From Strigamia acuminata (Eukaryota; Arthropoda; Chilopoda; Geophilomorpha; Linotaeniidae): DNA of 64,000 nt. The position numbers were made by a program, and so were the translations under genes. The notes under the pieces were generated by a model. It ran no database searches, was not told the origin of the DNA, and saw only the letters and a list, made by a program, of their open reading frames with translations. Numbering within the stretch: position 1 is the stretch's first letter; every line of letters begins with the position of its first letter. This document shows, in pieces, positions 34,130 through 46,400 of the stretch. The DNA lies in contig OX442315.1 of assembly GCA_949358305.1 (NCBI GenBank), positions 34,808,427 through 34,872,426 of the forward strand. Direction: 5' to 3'.

Positions 34130-34530
34130 TTCTATCCATATATCTTTATGAAATCATGAAGTTTTCTAACTTCATAAAACACTGCCATTGGCTGAAATTA
34201 TCACAAACAATATGAAAAAGTTGAAATTAAGAAATAATTTAACTTGATTGCAGTTGAGAAAGATGCTAGCTATTCTATGGCAACCCAACACAAGCACAGT
34301 CAAGAGAAATTGTGGAAATAGTCAAGAGAGAGATAAAAGGATTCCAATAAGAGACAATAAAAAGTTGGATATTAACCAAACTCAACACACAAGAAACGAA
34401 AACAACAACAAGTGTTGTTCTTGCATTTGTTAATCTTTAGAGAATGTGTTGAAATTTGTGAAAACTTTGCAAAGGTTTACAAATATTTTAGTTTAACACT
34501 AGAATGGCTAGACTGTTTAAAACAACCGTA
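34130..34530 (+). repeat. Copia LTR fragment A, copy 2
   Basis: Near-duplicate of 33540-33800 only 600 bp away, extended by GTTGTTCTTGCATTTGTTAATC and TTTACAAATATTTTAGTTTA sequences that recur at 40110-40275. Confidence 0.65.
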
Positions 34531-35050
34531 GCAATAAACCTAATTGGTTTCCAATTGTGTTTTTTGATGCTTTACATCTCAAATCAGCAAACGTGACATT
34601 TTATAAAAGAAAAGATAATTAACCTGGGACGTCCCCAACAAAGATGAAAGACAAAGAACAACCACTTCTGGCTGGCAAAAATGCTGTTCCATGGGTCATC
34701 CAGAAAAAAGTGACTGAAAATTTTTCCAGTGTCCAACCAAAAGCATTTGAAACGATTGATTACAATTAATAGAGCAAGAACCTTGAACGAGAGTATCAAG
34801 CAGAAGCAGAAGTAACTACAAATAGTTGGATGTACTATTTCAAATCAATGGAGAAATTGATAATAAATAAATAAAAATTCATGACAAATTGGTAAATGAT
34901 GCAGCGTGCAGTCTTAGAATACCAACATTATGCCAACCAGAGCTTTACATCAAAGGAACTGTGTGTCAGCAGTCCTAACACCAATATTACACACTGGTGT
35001 GGGTTATGTTACACAATGCACAGAAAAAAGAATAAGTGCATTACAAAATA

Positions 35051-35610
35051 CAGGGTGGTCAGAAAGTCTGGTTCTATGTAAATAATTCCCAAAATGTTCT
35101 AGATATTGATTCAGCAAAATTATTGTAAGGGTAGTATGTCGGGGGAAATCCAATTATGACATCCAATTTTACCTCTGAGGTCATCTTCAAGGTTATCCAT
35201 ATTGTAACTCGAGAACCGTGACAGATAAAGCAAAAAGATGAATAAGAAAGTTGTAGAGCATCATCCAATTAGTCTAGAACCGTTCTTAAAAAAATTATTT
35301 CTTACCGAAAAGTTTTGAGAAAAAAGGTCTGAAACATTAGTCTACTCAGCATTGTAACTCGGCTTTGTAATGTAAAACTATTGAGGCAACCAAGCTAATC
35401 CTCAATTAGGACCCTTTATTTGGTCATACTTGTAAGTGGAAGAGAGGAAACACAAAAGAAAAGAAATAATTTATTTTGGAAATACATTCCAACATGATAG
35501 TTTTAGGTTACAAAGCTGAGTAGATTAACATTTCAAACCTTTTTTTCTCAAAACTTTTCGGTAAGAGATAATTTTTTTAAGAACAGTTCTAGACTAATTA
35601 GACCACCCTG
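35051..35610. mobile_element. type-2 CAGGGTG MITE, internally deleted right arm
   Basis: The left arm and middle match 19592-20357 closely, but the right arm jumps from CTAGACTAATTAGA to ACCACCCTG, deleting about 200 bp while keeping both outer ends and the flanking TA. Confidence 0.85.
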
Positions 35611-36419
35611 TATACCAGGAAAACAACTTATCAGCACAAAAGATCCTTATGTAGTACGAAACAAAAGCAAAAAGCAGCAAAACAAATCCAACAATTGACA
35701 ATTCCAACCACAGAATAAGAAATTCAACCAGAGAAATATAGAAATGGACAGAAATTTGAAGAGAAGCTTAAGTATTGTAAAATATTTTTAAATATCTAAA
35801 TATTTTCAAAATATTGCACACTGCAAAATTGAAAAAAAAGAGAGGATACTGCATGAGCAATACATAAAGGGAAATATATTTGACATGATATCCATGTGGG
35901 AATAGTTGGATTACTATCCCAAATCAACAGAGATTGATTTCAGAATTAACAGCTAGTAAATGCTATAATACCAACTGTATTATAACCAGGGCTCTCTTTT
36001 AGCTTAACCCAGGGGTGACCACGAGGAGGTAAAGAGTTGGATTTTACACCCTCATACTCCAAATCGATATAATATAACCAAAACTCTAAAAATTCAAAAG
36101 AAATATCAATTATATCTGGGATTTCCTAGATTTCAAATTAAATCCAATTGATCTTGATCATAAAAAGAAAAACACTACTGGAAAAAATATTCAAATTCAA
36201 ATGCAAAGAATTCCCTACAAAATGACAAAGAAACTTGGAAAAAGACAAAAGCTACAATTTTAAATTCAGTCTGAAAAATGAGAACTCTCAGACAGAGGAA
36301 AAGCCATTTTTTTCAGACTTGATTAAGCCTAAAACTAATTTGCAATCAAATAGAAAAAGAAGAGTAAAAGAGTAAAAAAGAAAAACAAATCAAAATTAGC
36401 TAAAATCAAACCAATCCTA

Positions 36420-36830
36420 ATCCAGTTCCTTGCTTATAGGTTGTATTTTGAGACCGAAAACCAAACAAACATAAAAAAATGCCATTTTGGTGAAAAATAG
36501 AATGGAAACTCGCGGAAAGAGAGAGAAAAACACATTAATTTCCATCACAGACAAAATATTAACTCAAATCAAACTGTCGGATAAAAATCCAAACCTACTG
36601 CTTTGGTTTTGCTTCATTATCATCACGAAAACGAATGGAAACAGCAAAAACAACGAAAAAGCAAAAAGCGAACGGCACGAAATGGAATGAAGAAGAACAC
36701 AAACACGTGCCGTCGCTAAGCGAGGGAAAGCATCTCTATTGTTGCAATCAACCTCAACAAATTGCATCATTCTCCTGTTAATAATAATTATTCCCACCAG
36801 AGAGACTCTGCAACTCACAAGTCAGTACGG
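36420..36830 (+). repeat. dispersed repeat D, copy 2
   Basis: Partner of 24880-25270, sharing AAGAAGAACACAAACACGTG and ATTCCCACCAGAG. Confidence 0.6.
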
Positions 36831-36913
36831 TCAGAAAATTTTCAATCAATTTTTCAAACCAACAAAAAAAATAAAGAAAGTTAAATAATAAAAATTTAAA
36901 AAATTTAAATTTA

Positions 36914-37223
36914 CCTCGGGTAAACCTGATGTTATCCAAGTGATGTTCGGCGCTTCAACTTTTAATTTATTCACGTCTGGTTCCTAAAAAAAAACCATAT
37001 TTCTCGTTGAATTTGAATTAAATAAACAATTTAAAGTGAAAAACAAATCGACTTTATCGTCATTTTCGTGATTTTGGACAAAGTTTCTTTCGTTTCTTCG
37101 ATTTTCGTCGTAACAATACTCGCCAACGCAGCCGGACGACTAGACAGAAATTTATCTTGTCCTGCCAATAAATCTTAATGCTTTTTTCTTCCGAATCGCA
37201 CACAAGCCTGTCCCTTTGGCCGC
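36914..37223 (-). other. exon-like fragment with promoter-like 5' end
   Basis: On the minus strand a GGCGGCCAAAGGGACAGG stretch after an ATG is followed by a frame reading SSRPAALASIVTTKIEETKE. An intron-like gap follows, then a second exon-like frame EPDVNKLKVEAPNITWITSG between a TTTTTTTAG acceptor and a GTAAAT donor (about 36914-36985). The first part needs a frame change to be open, so it looks like a decayed first-exon pair of a host gene. Not recognised. Confidence 0.35.
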
Positions 37224-38169
37224 CATTACTCATCTACAATACTCGCCGCGAGATGTCACGACACAATCAAAATCAGCATGTCGGAAATTAGTTTTTTAAT
37301 TTATAATTAATTTTAATTAATTTTTTCAGTTTTCAAATCTCATCTAGAGAAAGAAAGAGAATTAAGGCTTGCGATGGCTGAAAAGAATAATTTTGTAAAG
37401 AAGGACGTTTATTAAAAGAGGAGGTACTAGAATGCACAAACCAGCACATAATTTGTAAAAGAATGTGTGCGCTTCGAATCAGCAAATCAACTATAGCTAA
37501 GAATAATTGCCACATAATGTGTTGGGTTGACAATTGCTCAGAAGAATATGAACCGGAAAGCTTGGAGAGCGTTATGTCACGTGAACAGTACTCTAAATAT
37601 CTCCGTAACTTACGTTAGCTACCGAAAAAATAGAAAATGCAAAACTTAAAAATGTTGTGACGTGCAATCATTAAAGTTTTTCTGAGATTCGAAAGATTTT
37701 AAGAGAATTTGAATTGGACAGGGAAAAATTGTACAGTGATCCCAAAGATCTTTTTGGGTTATTAGCGCATTAAACTCTAAGCGTCGCTAATTACGAACGA
37801 CAGAAAGCGCTGGCGTCAGGGCTCTGAACAAAATGCAGGGTACACCCAAAATGGGGTACAAAATTTGGATACCCAAGTACAATGAAATTTATTTATTTAA
37901 GAATAAAAATATTGACACCTTTTCATGCATTTTTCCAAGATATCATTGATTGTGAATAAATGTTTTCACAAATACACAATTATTTCGTTTTTTTTTCTTT
38001 CCTTTTAGATGAAAAATCCATCAAAAACCGTCTAAAATGATGAAAAATCAACCAAAAAAACACCTAAATGGATTAAAATCAACGAACTTTTTACACAAAG
38101 AACCTTGAAATCCATAACCCCAGAAGAAGAAAAAAAAAAAAGAAAAAAAGAAAAAAAGGTCAACATTTA

Positions 38170-38540
38170 CTTTCTCAGTGTGTGAGTGAACAATCCGTCC
38201 GTCCACTCGCGCGAACAAATAAAGACACGTGTCATTTTGCCAAAAGTGGCAAACAGAAACGTCAAAAGAGCTGCGCACTGCACTAACTTGTAAGACGAGC
38301 CGAATAAGCTCAAACCCAAACATGTATCCAACATTGTGCTGTCAGGAGGAACACCAGTTACAAGTGTCCAATCACAGTTGCCAAGCACGAAAAAAGGGGC
38401 AGCCATGTTTGTTTCCCACTTTGAAAAAAGCTCTGCGAGGTCTTATGTTCGGCACATTGACATTGATGGGCACTTGTCCTTTTCAATTAAACAAGAAAGG
38501 AGTAGATTAAAATGGCAAAAATCAGAAAATTGCACCACCA
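38170..38540. other. region with overlapping frames on both strands, possible gene fragment
   Basis: Open frames occur on the plus strand (38405 on, MFVSHFEKSSARSYVRHIDI) and the minus strand (38406 back, MAAPFFVLGNCDWTLVTGVP), with starts almost facing each other. A GTAAAT donor-like site follows the plus frame at 38539. Neither frame is recognised, and the two cannot both be coding over 38229-38406. Confidence 0.25.
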
Positions 38541-39103
38541 AGTAAATTAAATCAAATTAAAGTGATACTTATTTATTTGTTTGTTTCTTTTTAGATTGAG
38601 GGTCATCTCTAGTTTTTTTCTTTGTTTCTTCTTCTTGTTTAGCACAAAGATGCCTTTAGTGTACAATATAAATGTAGGCGAGCAAGTACTATTGTCTGAA
38701 ATATTTCAATTGCAACACTTCAAAAAGCTATCGTTTGGATTTGTACCCGACTACCCACAGTGAATACTTATTGCCAGCAAACAAAAAGACGGGAACAACG
38801 GCAACTATGTAACATATAGTATACATTTTTTTACTTTTCTAAATTTATAATCCTATTTAGAAAATACCAGTACAGTGAAAATTCAAGCAATGGTGCATAA
38901 TGGAGGGATAATAACGAGCATTATTCTTGGCACGGCGGATCCGTTGAGAAATCATTTTATTTTTTAGTCTATTTTATTTATATTTACAGTTACAGTTAAG
39001 CATTTTATGTGGCAGTTTCATACACAGCTCACGTATCGGTAGAGCGCGGTATCCACATGACCATCTACATGACCATCAGTACATTTTAATGAATTTTCAG
39101 CCA

Positions 39104-39399
39104 ACAAAAAAATACTTCGGCGGCGCCAGAATCTCTCCCGCCGACACAAGAAATTCTCACGCCGGCACCAGCTCCTTTCCCGACGGCACTAGGTTTTCTC
39201 CCGAATCAGCAGCCTTCGTTTACGTTTTCGCCGTCGACGCCGTTCTTTCATTTCCTGAACGAAAATAACCAATTAGCCGAGCGGTTAGTGGCGGCGCAGG
39301 AACTCCGTGCACAGGCTGCTATGAAAGCAGCCTCCGCATTCGAGTTGGAAATGATGGAATTTATAGTAGAACAAGTTATTAATATTGAACAAGAAATTT
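39104..39399 (+). other. orphan exon-like frame, Pro/Ala-rich then helical
   Basis: After a TTTTCAG acceptor the frame reads AAPESLPPTQEILTPAPAPF, later FLNENNQLAERLVAAQELRA and AAMKAASAFELEMMEF, then runs into dispersed repeat sequence (TAGTAGAACAAGTTATTAAT) and stops. The codon pattern is GC-richer than the surroundings. It looks like a captured internal exon of a host gene. Confidence 0.4.
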
Positions 39400-39479
39400 A
39401 AATACAAAGAGAAAGACAGTGGGAAGGTTAGCCCAACAAGTTTTAAAGGAATGAAAATTGTTAAAAGATTTTTTTTTTC

Positions 39480-39715
39480 GATCCATGTAACAGGGAATTG
39501 CCTTTACCGGTAAAAGAATGTACAATTGGCGCAAACACTGTCATTGGCTGAAATTATCACAAACAATATGAACTTCATCGCAGTTGCCAAAGATGCTGGC
39601 TATTCTATGGCAACCCAACACAAGAGTAGTCAAGAGAAATTGTGGAAATAGTTGAGAAAGAGAGAAATGATTCCAATAAGTTGGATATTAACCAAACTCA
39701 ACACACGGTATACCG
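39480..39715 (+). repeat. Copia LTR fragment A, copy 3
   Basis: Shares AGATGCTGGCTATTCTATGG, CATTGGCTGAAATTATCACA and AACCAAACTCAACACAC with copies 1 and 2 and with the LTR at 63665. Confidence 0.65.
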
Positions 39716-40109
39716 TGGTTATTACCGAGGCTATTGGAATACACAAGGGTGACTTTGTACGTCAGTTTTCCTCTTCAAATAGCCTTAATAAAAATATTTT
39801 TTAAATTTATAAGGTTAAAATCTTGAAAAATCAATTCCTTTAGTGGTCAACCAAGCGACCTTATAGAATTCGCACATGTGATATACGAGAATTCGACCAA
39901 CTATTTGTGGAAGAATGGAAGGAAATGATCAACTTGGAGCCAATAATTCAGTTAGTGCCAGCTTATGTAAAATAGGCCTAAGGTTAGAAGTTAAATTTGC
40001 TTTTCTTTCAGAATAGAAGGGGTGGAAGTCGGGCGATTAGCCCACTCAATAGGGCGTACGATCGTGCGCAATCTGCTCATGTTTGGGTATAGCGCCAGAA
40101 ATCTCCGAT

Positions 40110-40360
40110 CTCTTTCCACCATGTTGTTGTTTTCCAACAGCAAAAAAGATTTTCTTGCATTTGTTAATCTTTTGAGGGTTTTTGCAACTCTGGAGAAAGT
40201 CATTTTGAAAAAAGTGAAAGCTTCTCAAAGGTTTACAAATATTTTAGTTTAACAACTAGAACGGGTAGACTGGTTAATAAATAAAAATTCGTGACAAATT
40301 GGTAAATGCTGCAGTGTGCAGTCTTAAAATACCAACATTATGCCAACAAGAGCTCTCTTT
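40110..40360 (+). repeat. continuation of Copia-associated repeat A
   Basis: Matches 34410-34520 (TTTACAAATATTTTAGTTTA) and 34870-34960 (ATACCAACATTATGCCAAC) in the same order. Confidence 0.55.
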
Positions 40361-40534
40361 AGCTCTCTACATTTCTAGCAGTCATTTGCTTGGCAATAGT
40401 TGCATTATAAAAGAAAGTTATTATCAAGTCCAGTGAGAAGACAGACTCATTGATATTAAAGCGTTTTTAGTGCACACTTTGTTACCACAAATGAATGTAT
40501 TTTTGGCATAATGAACAAACATACCAGTAGCTGT

Positions 40535-40830
40535 GCATTGGCAGCACATCAAAGAAAACAGTGCATGGAAGCAGGACGATGCTTTGTGTCAGGGCCACGT
40601 GGAAGAAATTCCCTTTGTTCTGGGTTGTAATTTGGCATGGATGTGTTGCACAACCTTCACAACTGGAAGTGACGAGAAATTATCAAATGAATAAAACGCT
40701 TGAGAACTGGGTCAACATTTTTGTGTGCTGAGATGGAAAAAGTGGTCAAATTGACATCCTGGTCATTGTAGTTGTTGGAAAGATGTGAAATTCGAATTGA
40801 CATTTAAACAAGGATCCACAGGGAAAAGAA
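40535..40830 (+). repeat. dispersed repeat E, copy 2
   Basis: Partner of 29235-29580. Confidence 0.75.
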
Positions 40831-41092
40831 ACTGGATTGAAAGAAGTGGAAGGGTACAGAAAAAAGCAAGATGTCAATTCTTCAAGAGCAAGGAAGTGCA
40901 TATTTTCATCTTGAATTCTTGATCGTTAATTTTCGTATTATTTTTTGGAATAAAATATCAATTTGCATAATTATGTTGTTTTTTTTAGTTAGATTATTTT
41001 TTTACCTTGTAAAAGAAAAAGGCCTTCTTCCAATTCTTCGGCTTTCGGATTTTCCACAACTTCCGGTGCGTTTTCTACATTTTCCGCAATTT

Positions 41093-41506
41093 TCATTCCA
41101 GATTTCCTGCAACTTCCGATTCGCTTTTTGGATTTTCTACAATTTCCGGTTCGTTTTTTCCATTGATTGTGAACGGTTTCTCGTCTTCCTGTTTTTCGCC
41201 GTTGGTTTTAGTCTCGCTTCCGTTAGCTGTTTTGTGCGTTTCTTCTTGGATGTTCCCGCGGTCGAGGTCTACGACTAGTTCGTCGCTGTCGAATTTGTCG
41301 TCGTTTTCATATCCGGTTAGATCCATCTCGACTGTTTCTGGAATTTCGTTTTTTGCTCGTTTGTTTTTATCTTTTTTCTGTCTTTTCCTGCATTTTCTTT
41401 TTCTATTCTTCCATCTAATGCTCGTTTCCATGTCGAGCACGCAATCGACGTTGTGGGATAAGGGAGACGAATGGTCGTTTGGAAAATGTCTAATGTCATT
41501 TATCAT
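41093..41506 (-). CDS. unrecognised acidic/basic low-complexity frame (137 aa), possibly broken
   Basis: Starts MINDIRHFPNDHSSPLSHNV, has a Lys/Arg-rich stretch (WKNRKRKCRKRQKKDKNKRA) and then an acidic Glu/Asn-rich tail ending EVAGNLE. Immediately after the stop the adjacent frame continues the same style of sequence (KIAENVENAPEVVENPKAEE) up to a GTAAAA donor near 41005. One indel may therefore have split a longer exon. Nuclear location is suggested by the basic cluster only. Confidence 0.35.
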   Translation of the reverse strand: MINDIRHFPNDHSSPLSHNVDCVLDMETSIRWKNRKRKCRKRQKKDKNKRAKNEIPETVEMDLTGYENDDKFDSDELVVDLDRGNIQEETHKTANGSETKTNGEKQEDEKPFTINGKNEPEIVENPKSESEVAGNLE

Positions 41507-41649
41507 TTCACTTGTGGTGCGATTAAATTAAAAAATAAAAATAAATTGCCCATGGCTTAGTAAAAATATCTCTTCCAAAATTCTAGCCAGAAAAAGTCAT
41601 TTTCAGAAATATCCAGAAACAATAAATGTATACAAATTTAAACGAGACA

Positions 41650-41845
41650 GAATCTGTAAATTAACAGAAAGAAAGAGAAATTATTGTAAATTCACAGAAA
41701 TAAAGAGAAATTATTGTAAATTTACAGAAATAAAGAGAAATTATTGTAAATTTACAGAAATAAAGAGAAATTATTGTAAATTTACAGAAATAAAGAGAAA
41801 TTATTGTAAATTTACAGAAATAAAGAGAAATTACTATTGTAAACA
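41650..41845. repeat. minisatellite, exact 30-bp period
   Basis: About 6 units with the core ATTGTAAATTTACAGAAATA plus AAGAGAAATT. The same unit forms a second array at 61280-61630. Confidence 0.95.
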
Positions 41846-41885
41846 AGAATATGAATCAAATACGGTAGCTTTTCTTTCTAATATA

Positions 41886-42650
41886 CAGGGTGTCCTAAAA
41901 GTCTGTACCCCTCCAAATATTTCCTGAACAATTGCATCTAGGCAAATTTTGATGAAGCGATCGTATAGGAAGTTGGGTGAGAGCAATCCAATGACATCAT
42001 CAAATTTGATCTTGAAGGTCATTTTCAAGGTCATTCACTTGTTAACTTCTAAACCAATCAGGTTAGAGCGAAAAGGTCAATTGCACAGTTGTAGAGCACC
42101 ATCAAATTAGTACTATCCATTTGATGTTAGTCATCTTAAGTGAAATGTTTTCGTTTTAAAAAGGAGACAAATCAGCTGAAATAAAGCCAGCCAGTGTGAC
42201 AAAACTTAAATTGCGATAAGAAAAATACTGAATTCCTTCAATAAACGTATTCAAATGTGCATTATTATGCAAGTAAACAAGAAAAACCACTGCCTTTTTT
42301 TAATGCCTCAATAATTATTTTATGACAAGAATAAAAAATTTCACTTTGCGGATTTTTTTTCTGATTTGCCTCCTTTTTAAAAAGAAAACATTTAACTTAA
42401 GATGACTAAGATAAGTTGGATAGTACTAATTTGATGGTGCTCTACAACTTTGTAATTGGAAATTTTGCTCTAACCTGATTGGTTTAGAAGTTAGCAACTG
42501 AATGACCTTGAAAATGGCGTTCAAGGTCAAATTTGATAATGTCATTGGATTGCTCTCACCCAACTTCTTATACGATCGCTTCATCAAAATTAGCCTAGAT
42601 GCAATTGTTCAGGAAATATTTGGAGGGGTACAGACTTTTAGGACACCCTG
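41886..42650. mobile_element. type-1 CAGGGTG MITE, complete, TA target duplication
   Basis: A 765-bp element flanked by TA, with inverted arms of roughly 265 bp. The ends are CAGGGTGTCCTAAAAGTCTG and its reverse complement. Arms contain TTGTAGAGCACCATCAAATT. The centre (about 42160-42375) is AT-rich and unique. It has no coding capacity for a transposase. Confidence 0.9.
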
Positions 42651-43462
42651 TATAGTAATTGATACAAACTATCAATGCAATACTAATTTAAATAAGCAAA
42701 ACTTTTCCTTTCTTTTGTATTTAAACTCCTTGGTAACTTGAAAAATAAAGAAAAGCTTATACTGTATCATAAGTTATCGAAAATCTTGAATGCCAAGTTG
42801 TTTATTTCCTCATCATACAGCTCACAGAAAGCATTCAGCACACATGTTTTAATACTTGGTTTTGTTTTTGTTTTCAATTCTTTAAAACTGTAGCATTGTG
42901 TTGGAAAATTAGTCTGGATTTATGTTCTAATACATCAACATTATACATAAGCTTAGATAGATAAAGTAAGTGATACTCACTATACACTATAACCTTGCTT
43001 TAAGTGGCATGAAATTACTAACTTTTGGAAATTTTAGTTACAAAGCTTATACGGCATGCCAATATAAATTGAGAAATGACGGTATAAGTGAAAAAAATTG
43101 ATAAAAAATGAATAATTTATAAATATTCTAAGGGTATAATTAAAATTTATAGAAATTTAGACCAATTTCCAAGATTTTTGACATCTAAAATCAACTTTGA
43201 AGCTCGTTTTGTGTCATTTCTGATTGTAAATAATTCGTACACATTTATTTCGACATTTCGGTAAAAACGGGATTCGCCGGCAGTGTGGTACAGACCGCAC
43301 CTGCTAAAGGCGAGGTAATACGGCATGCATGAAAATATCGTTTATTTGAATTAAACGTAACCAAAAACTCATCGAAATATTTCTTCATAAATAAGAATTA
43401 AAATGACACAGAACAAAAAATTCCCGAAAAGATATATTTTAAATTATTTTGGTTGACAGATA
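42651..43462. other. region upstream of the TMEM68-like gene
   Basis: AT-rich, with two ACGGCATGCC/ACGGCATGCA words and a short GC-rich patch near 43270-43325. It should hold the promoter and 5'UTR of the TMEM68-like gene. No other gene seen. Confidence 0.4.
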
Positions 43463-46400
43463 ATGACGACAACTAATACATCGTTTGAAGATATTGGTGT
43501 CTTCTCATGGGGTATTGATAACTCAATGTGGAGCTCATTTAACTCACCATATGCTCATTTAATTTATAAATGGTCTGCAATCATCTTTTTATGTAACTTT
43601 CTACAAGTAGTACGTATAAATGTTTGAAATATTTAGACAACTCACAAGCAAGTTTTAACTGGTAAACGACACTCACTGGAAAAAATATGGCTTTACAAAT
43701 TGTAAATGTTCCAAAAGTTAATGTGGAAATGTAAGCTTTACAGTTTTTGTAAAGTTGTTGTAAAATCGAAGAAAAATTAGACATTTAACATTGAATTTAA
43801 TCACTTTGTAAATTTGATGTTTAAATTAGACATTTACATTAAATTTAAGTTGCTTGTAAATGACTTGGAAAGTTAATGTATGAGTTTATCACCAGCTGGC
43901 GACATATTTCACTTAAAAAATTCATTTCATCTGAAAGAGTAATAATTAGCAAGGTGGGAAGCTAAATATGTTTTACACCTAAGATATCAATTTCAGCCAG
44001 CCCCTGCTCACATACAAATGGGAACTTGCTTCGGCTGTGGTATACGTAGGGTTAAACATACTTGCACTTACTTGTTAGCTGTGGTACCGGTATCTTTACT
44101 TAATATTTCTGTAAGTGCTGACAATGCATCTAATCTAATGATGGCAAAGTACTAAAGTTGGGTGGGGCAATCTTTTGGTGACCCGAAATTTGACCTTGGG
44201 ATGTTCCTTCAAGGTCATTGAGAAATTATCTCGAAAACCGTTAGAGATAGACAGAAGTTTCCAATTGTAAACTTGTAGAGCAACATTTGTTTAGTTTAAA
44301 AATGACTAATTCTCAAATCTTTTGTACAAAAATTTTTTAAGAAAATCCTAACTGAAAAAGTAGTTTTGAAAAGAAAAAGTCATAAAAAAATTCAGTTTTC
44401 TACCCATATCTCTGCAACGGTGCCAGATGTACAAATTCCGACCAAAGAAATCGATTTTTTGGGTCATTTTACGTCTAATCAGCACGTTTTTGGCACTTTT
44501 TCAATTTTGGCCATGTTATCTTTTGACTTGTGTCTACTTTTTCAATTGCGATTTTCTTAAAAAAATTTAGTACAAAAGATTTGAAAATTAGTCATTTTTA
44601 GACTAAACAAATGTTGCTCTACAAGTTTACAATTGGAAATTTCTGTCTATCTCTAACGGTTTCCGAGATAATTTCTCAATGACCTTGAAGGAACATCCCA
44701 AGGTCAAATTTCGGGTCACCAACAGATTGCCCCACCCAACTTTAGTACTTTGCCATCATTACATTAGATGCATTGTGAGCACTTACAGAAATATTAAGTA
44801 AAGATACAGACTTTTTGTTCACCCTGTATAGTTAAATATTCTTGCAGTTTGCTTTTTACTTATCGATTTTCTTTTTCTTTCTTATGATTTTCTCATCAGC
44901 TAATTGTCCCTGTGGTCGCTTGGGCACTAGTGTTCTTCATACAAAATATCAATCTTTGGATTCACGACTTGCAATTAATATTGCAGAAAGGCTACACCAA
45001 GGTTGGAATTGAAGCTGAAAAAGAACGTGTTTTAAAATGGGGCAATTTTATCAGTTGGTTATGGCATGGTATTTGAACGCACGTCTTTCTAATGGACCAC
45101 ACAACACGACATAATTTCCTATTTGCTTCTTTAGGCTATGAGATAGTTGGATGCGAAAATATTCCCGATGGCCCAGCTATCTTCTACGTGTACCACGGTT
45201 CGTTTGCTATTGATGCAGTACATGCGTATTACAGACTCCAAACCGACAGCCGCCCTAAGTGTTTTATTGTCAACAAAGGCTACAAGAAGAGTAGCTGTAA
45301 GATTACCGTATTATTAAAAAACTAAAATAAGAGGGAATCTGGTATTTCCATTTTTCTATTTGTGTATGCTAATAATGTAGCATTCGAACGACTATTTAGA
45401 GTAATAAATTGCCTCGTACCCGACCGGGAAGAAGTTTGTGCACGTCTGAAAGAGGGCTGGCAATTCTTCGTGGCAATCGGTGGTGTAGAAGAATGTAAAT
45501 TAGGTGACAATAATTACAGAGTTCATAACGCGAAACGATATGGAATGTGTCATATTTTAAAAGAATTTAAAGATAAAAGAATAGTAAGTATGAAACAGTT
45601 TGGGTTAAGTTTTAAAACGCAGTGTTTAATTTGAAATTTGATGCGCAACTTGAATTAAATTAGCCTGTCCTGCCATTGTTTTCGCGAAATATTCAAGAAA
45701 CATTTTGGATGCCGTGGTTTTTAAAACGTAAATACAATTTAAAAAGAACAATAGGTGCATGGTTTATGAATAAAGAGCAGATGTTTATGCAAAAAAAATA
45801 AATTCGCACTTACAATAGGCAAAAAATCTCGATTTAATGCAAAATAAAAGAATTCATTCAAGCGGAATCAAGTGTTAGAGTTATAAGCACACAATAAAAC
45901 ATATTTGATAAGCAGTATATCGAAATTTTACTGAAAACATGGTGATTTCTGCATTTATTTTACGAATTTACGCAATTGTAGCCAATTTCGTCTATTTATG
46001 CTATTTATCTGCTCTTTGTTTATGAATTGGTTTAAGCCATCTGATGCACAAAATATGAAAAATTCTAGAAAATGTGACTTGTATGATTATTTTATTGAAT
46101 TTAGCACTCTTAAAAATTCTTCCCAAGCGTTATTGGAAATTGTTGCTTTTCACTGGCGGTTTACCAGTCAAGTTAATGTAAATATTTAACCTCCTTTTCA
46201 AATAGAAACTGATCATTATTATTTGTTGATAGAACCTTCGTCGGAAAGGAAATAGAATATGATGTATCTATGCCAGTTGAGGAAATAATGGAAAAGGTAT
46301 TAAATACAAATTTTAAAAAAACAACACAGCTGTTTAATAAAATAACTAAAACACTTTTCTTTTCTTTCCATTTAGCTTTGTAATGGTTTACAGGCACATA

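Noticed and set aside
38048-38406. Minus-strand frame starting MAAPFFVLGNCDW as a gene
   Set aside because: Overlaps an equally good plus-strand frame, has no continuing exon that I could find, and runs into low-complexity sequence.
40080-40130. Minus-strand SEISGAIPK match to exon 3 of the 317-aa gene
   Set aside because: Only about 30 bp match, with several mismatches and no extended similarity; too short to call a captured exon.
41834-42741. Frames inside MITE arms (for example MTLKMTFKIKFDDVIG) as a gene
   Set aside because: The same peptide appears from both arms of an inverted repeat and in the other copies; it is shadow coding of the terminal repeats.
45760-46035. Possible foldback in TMEM68 intron 5 (AAAGAGCAGAT and its inverse)
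   Set aside because: The inverted match is only about 25 bp with gaps; insufficient to call an element.
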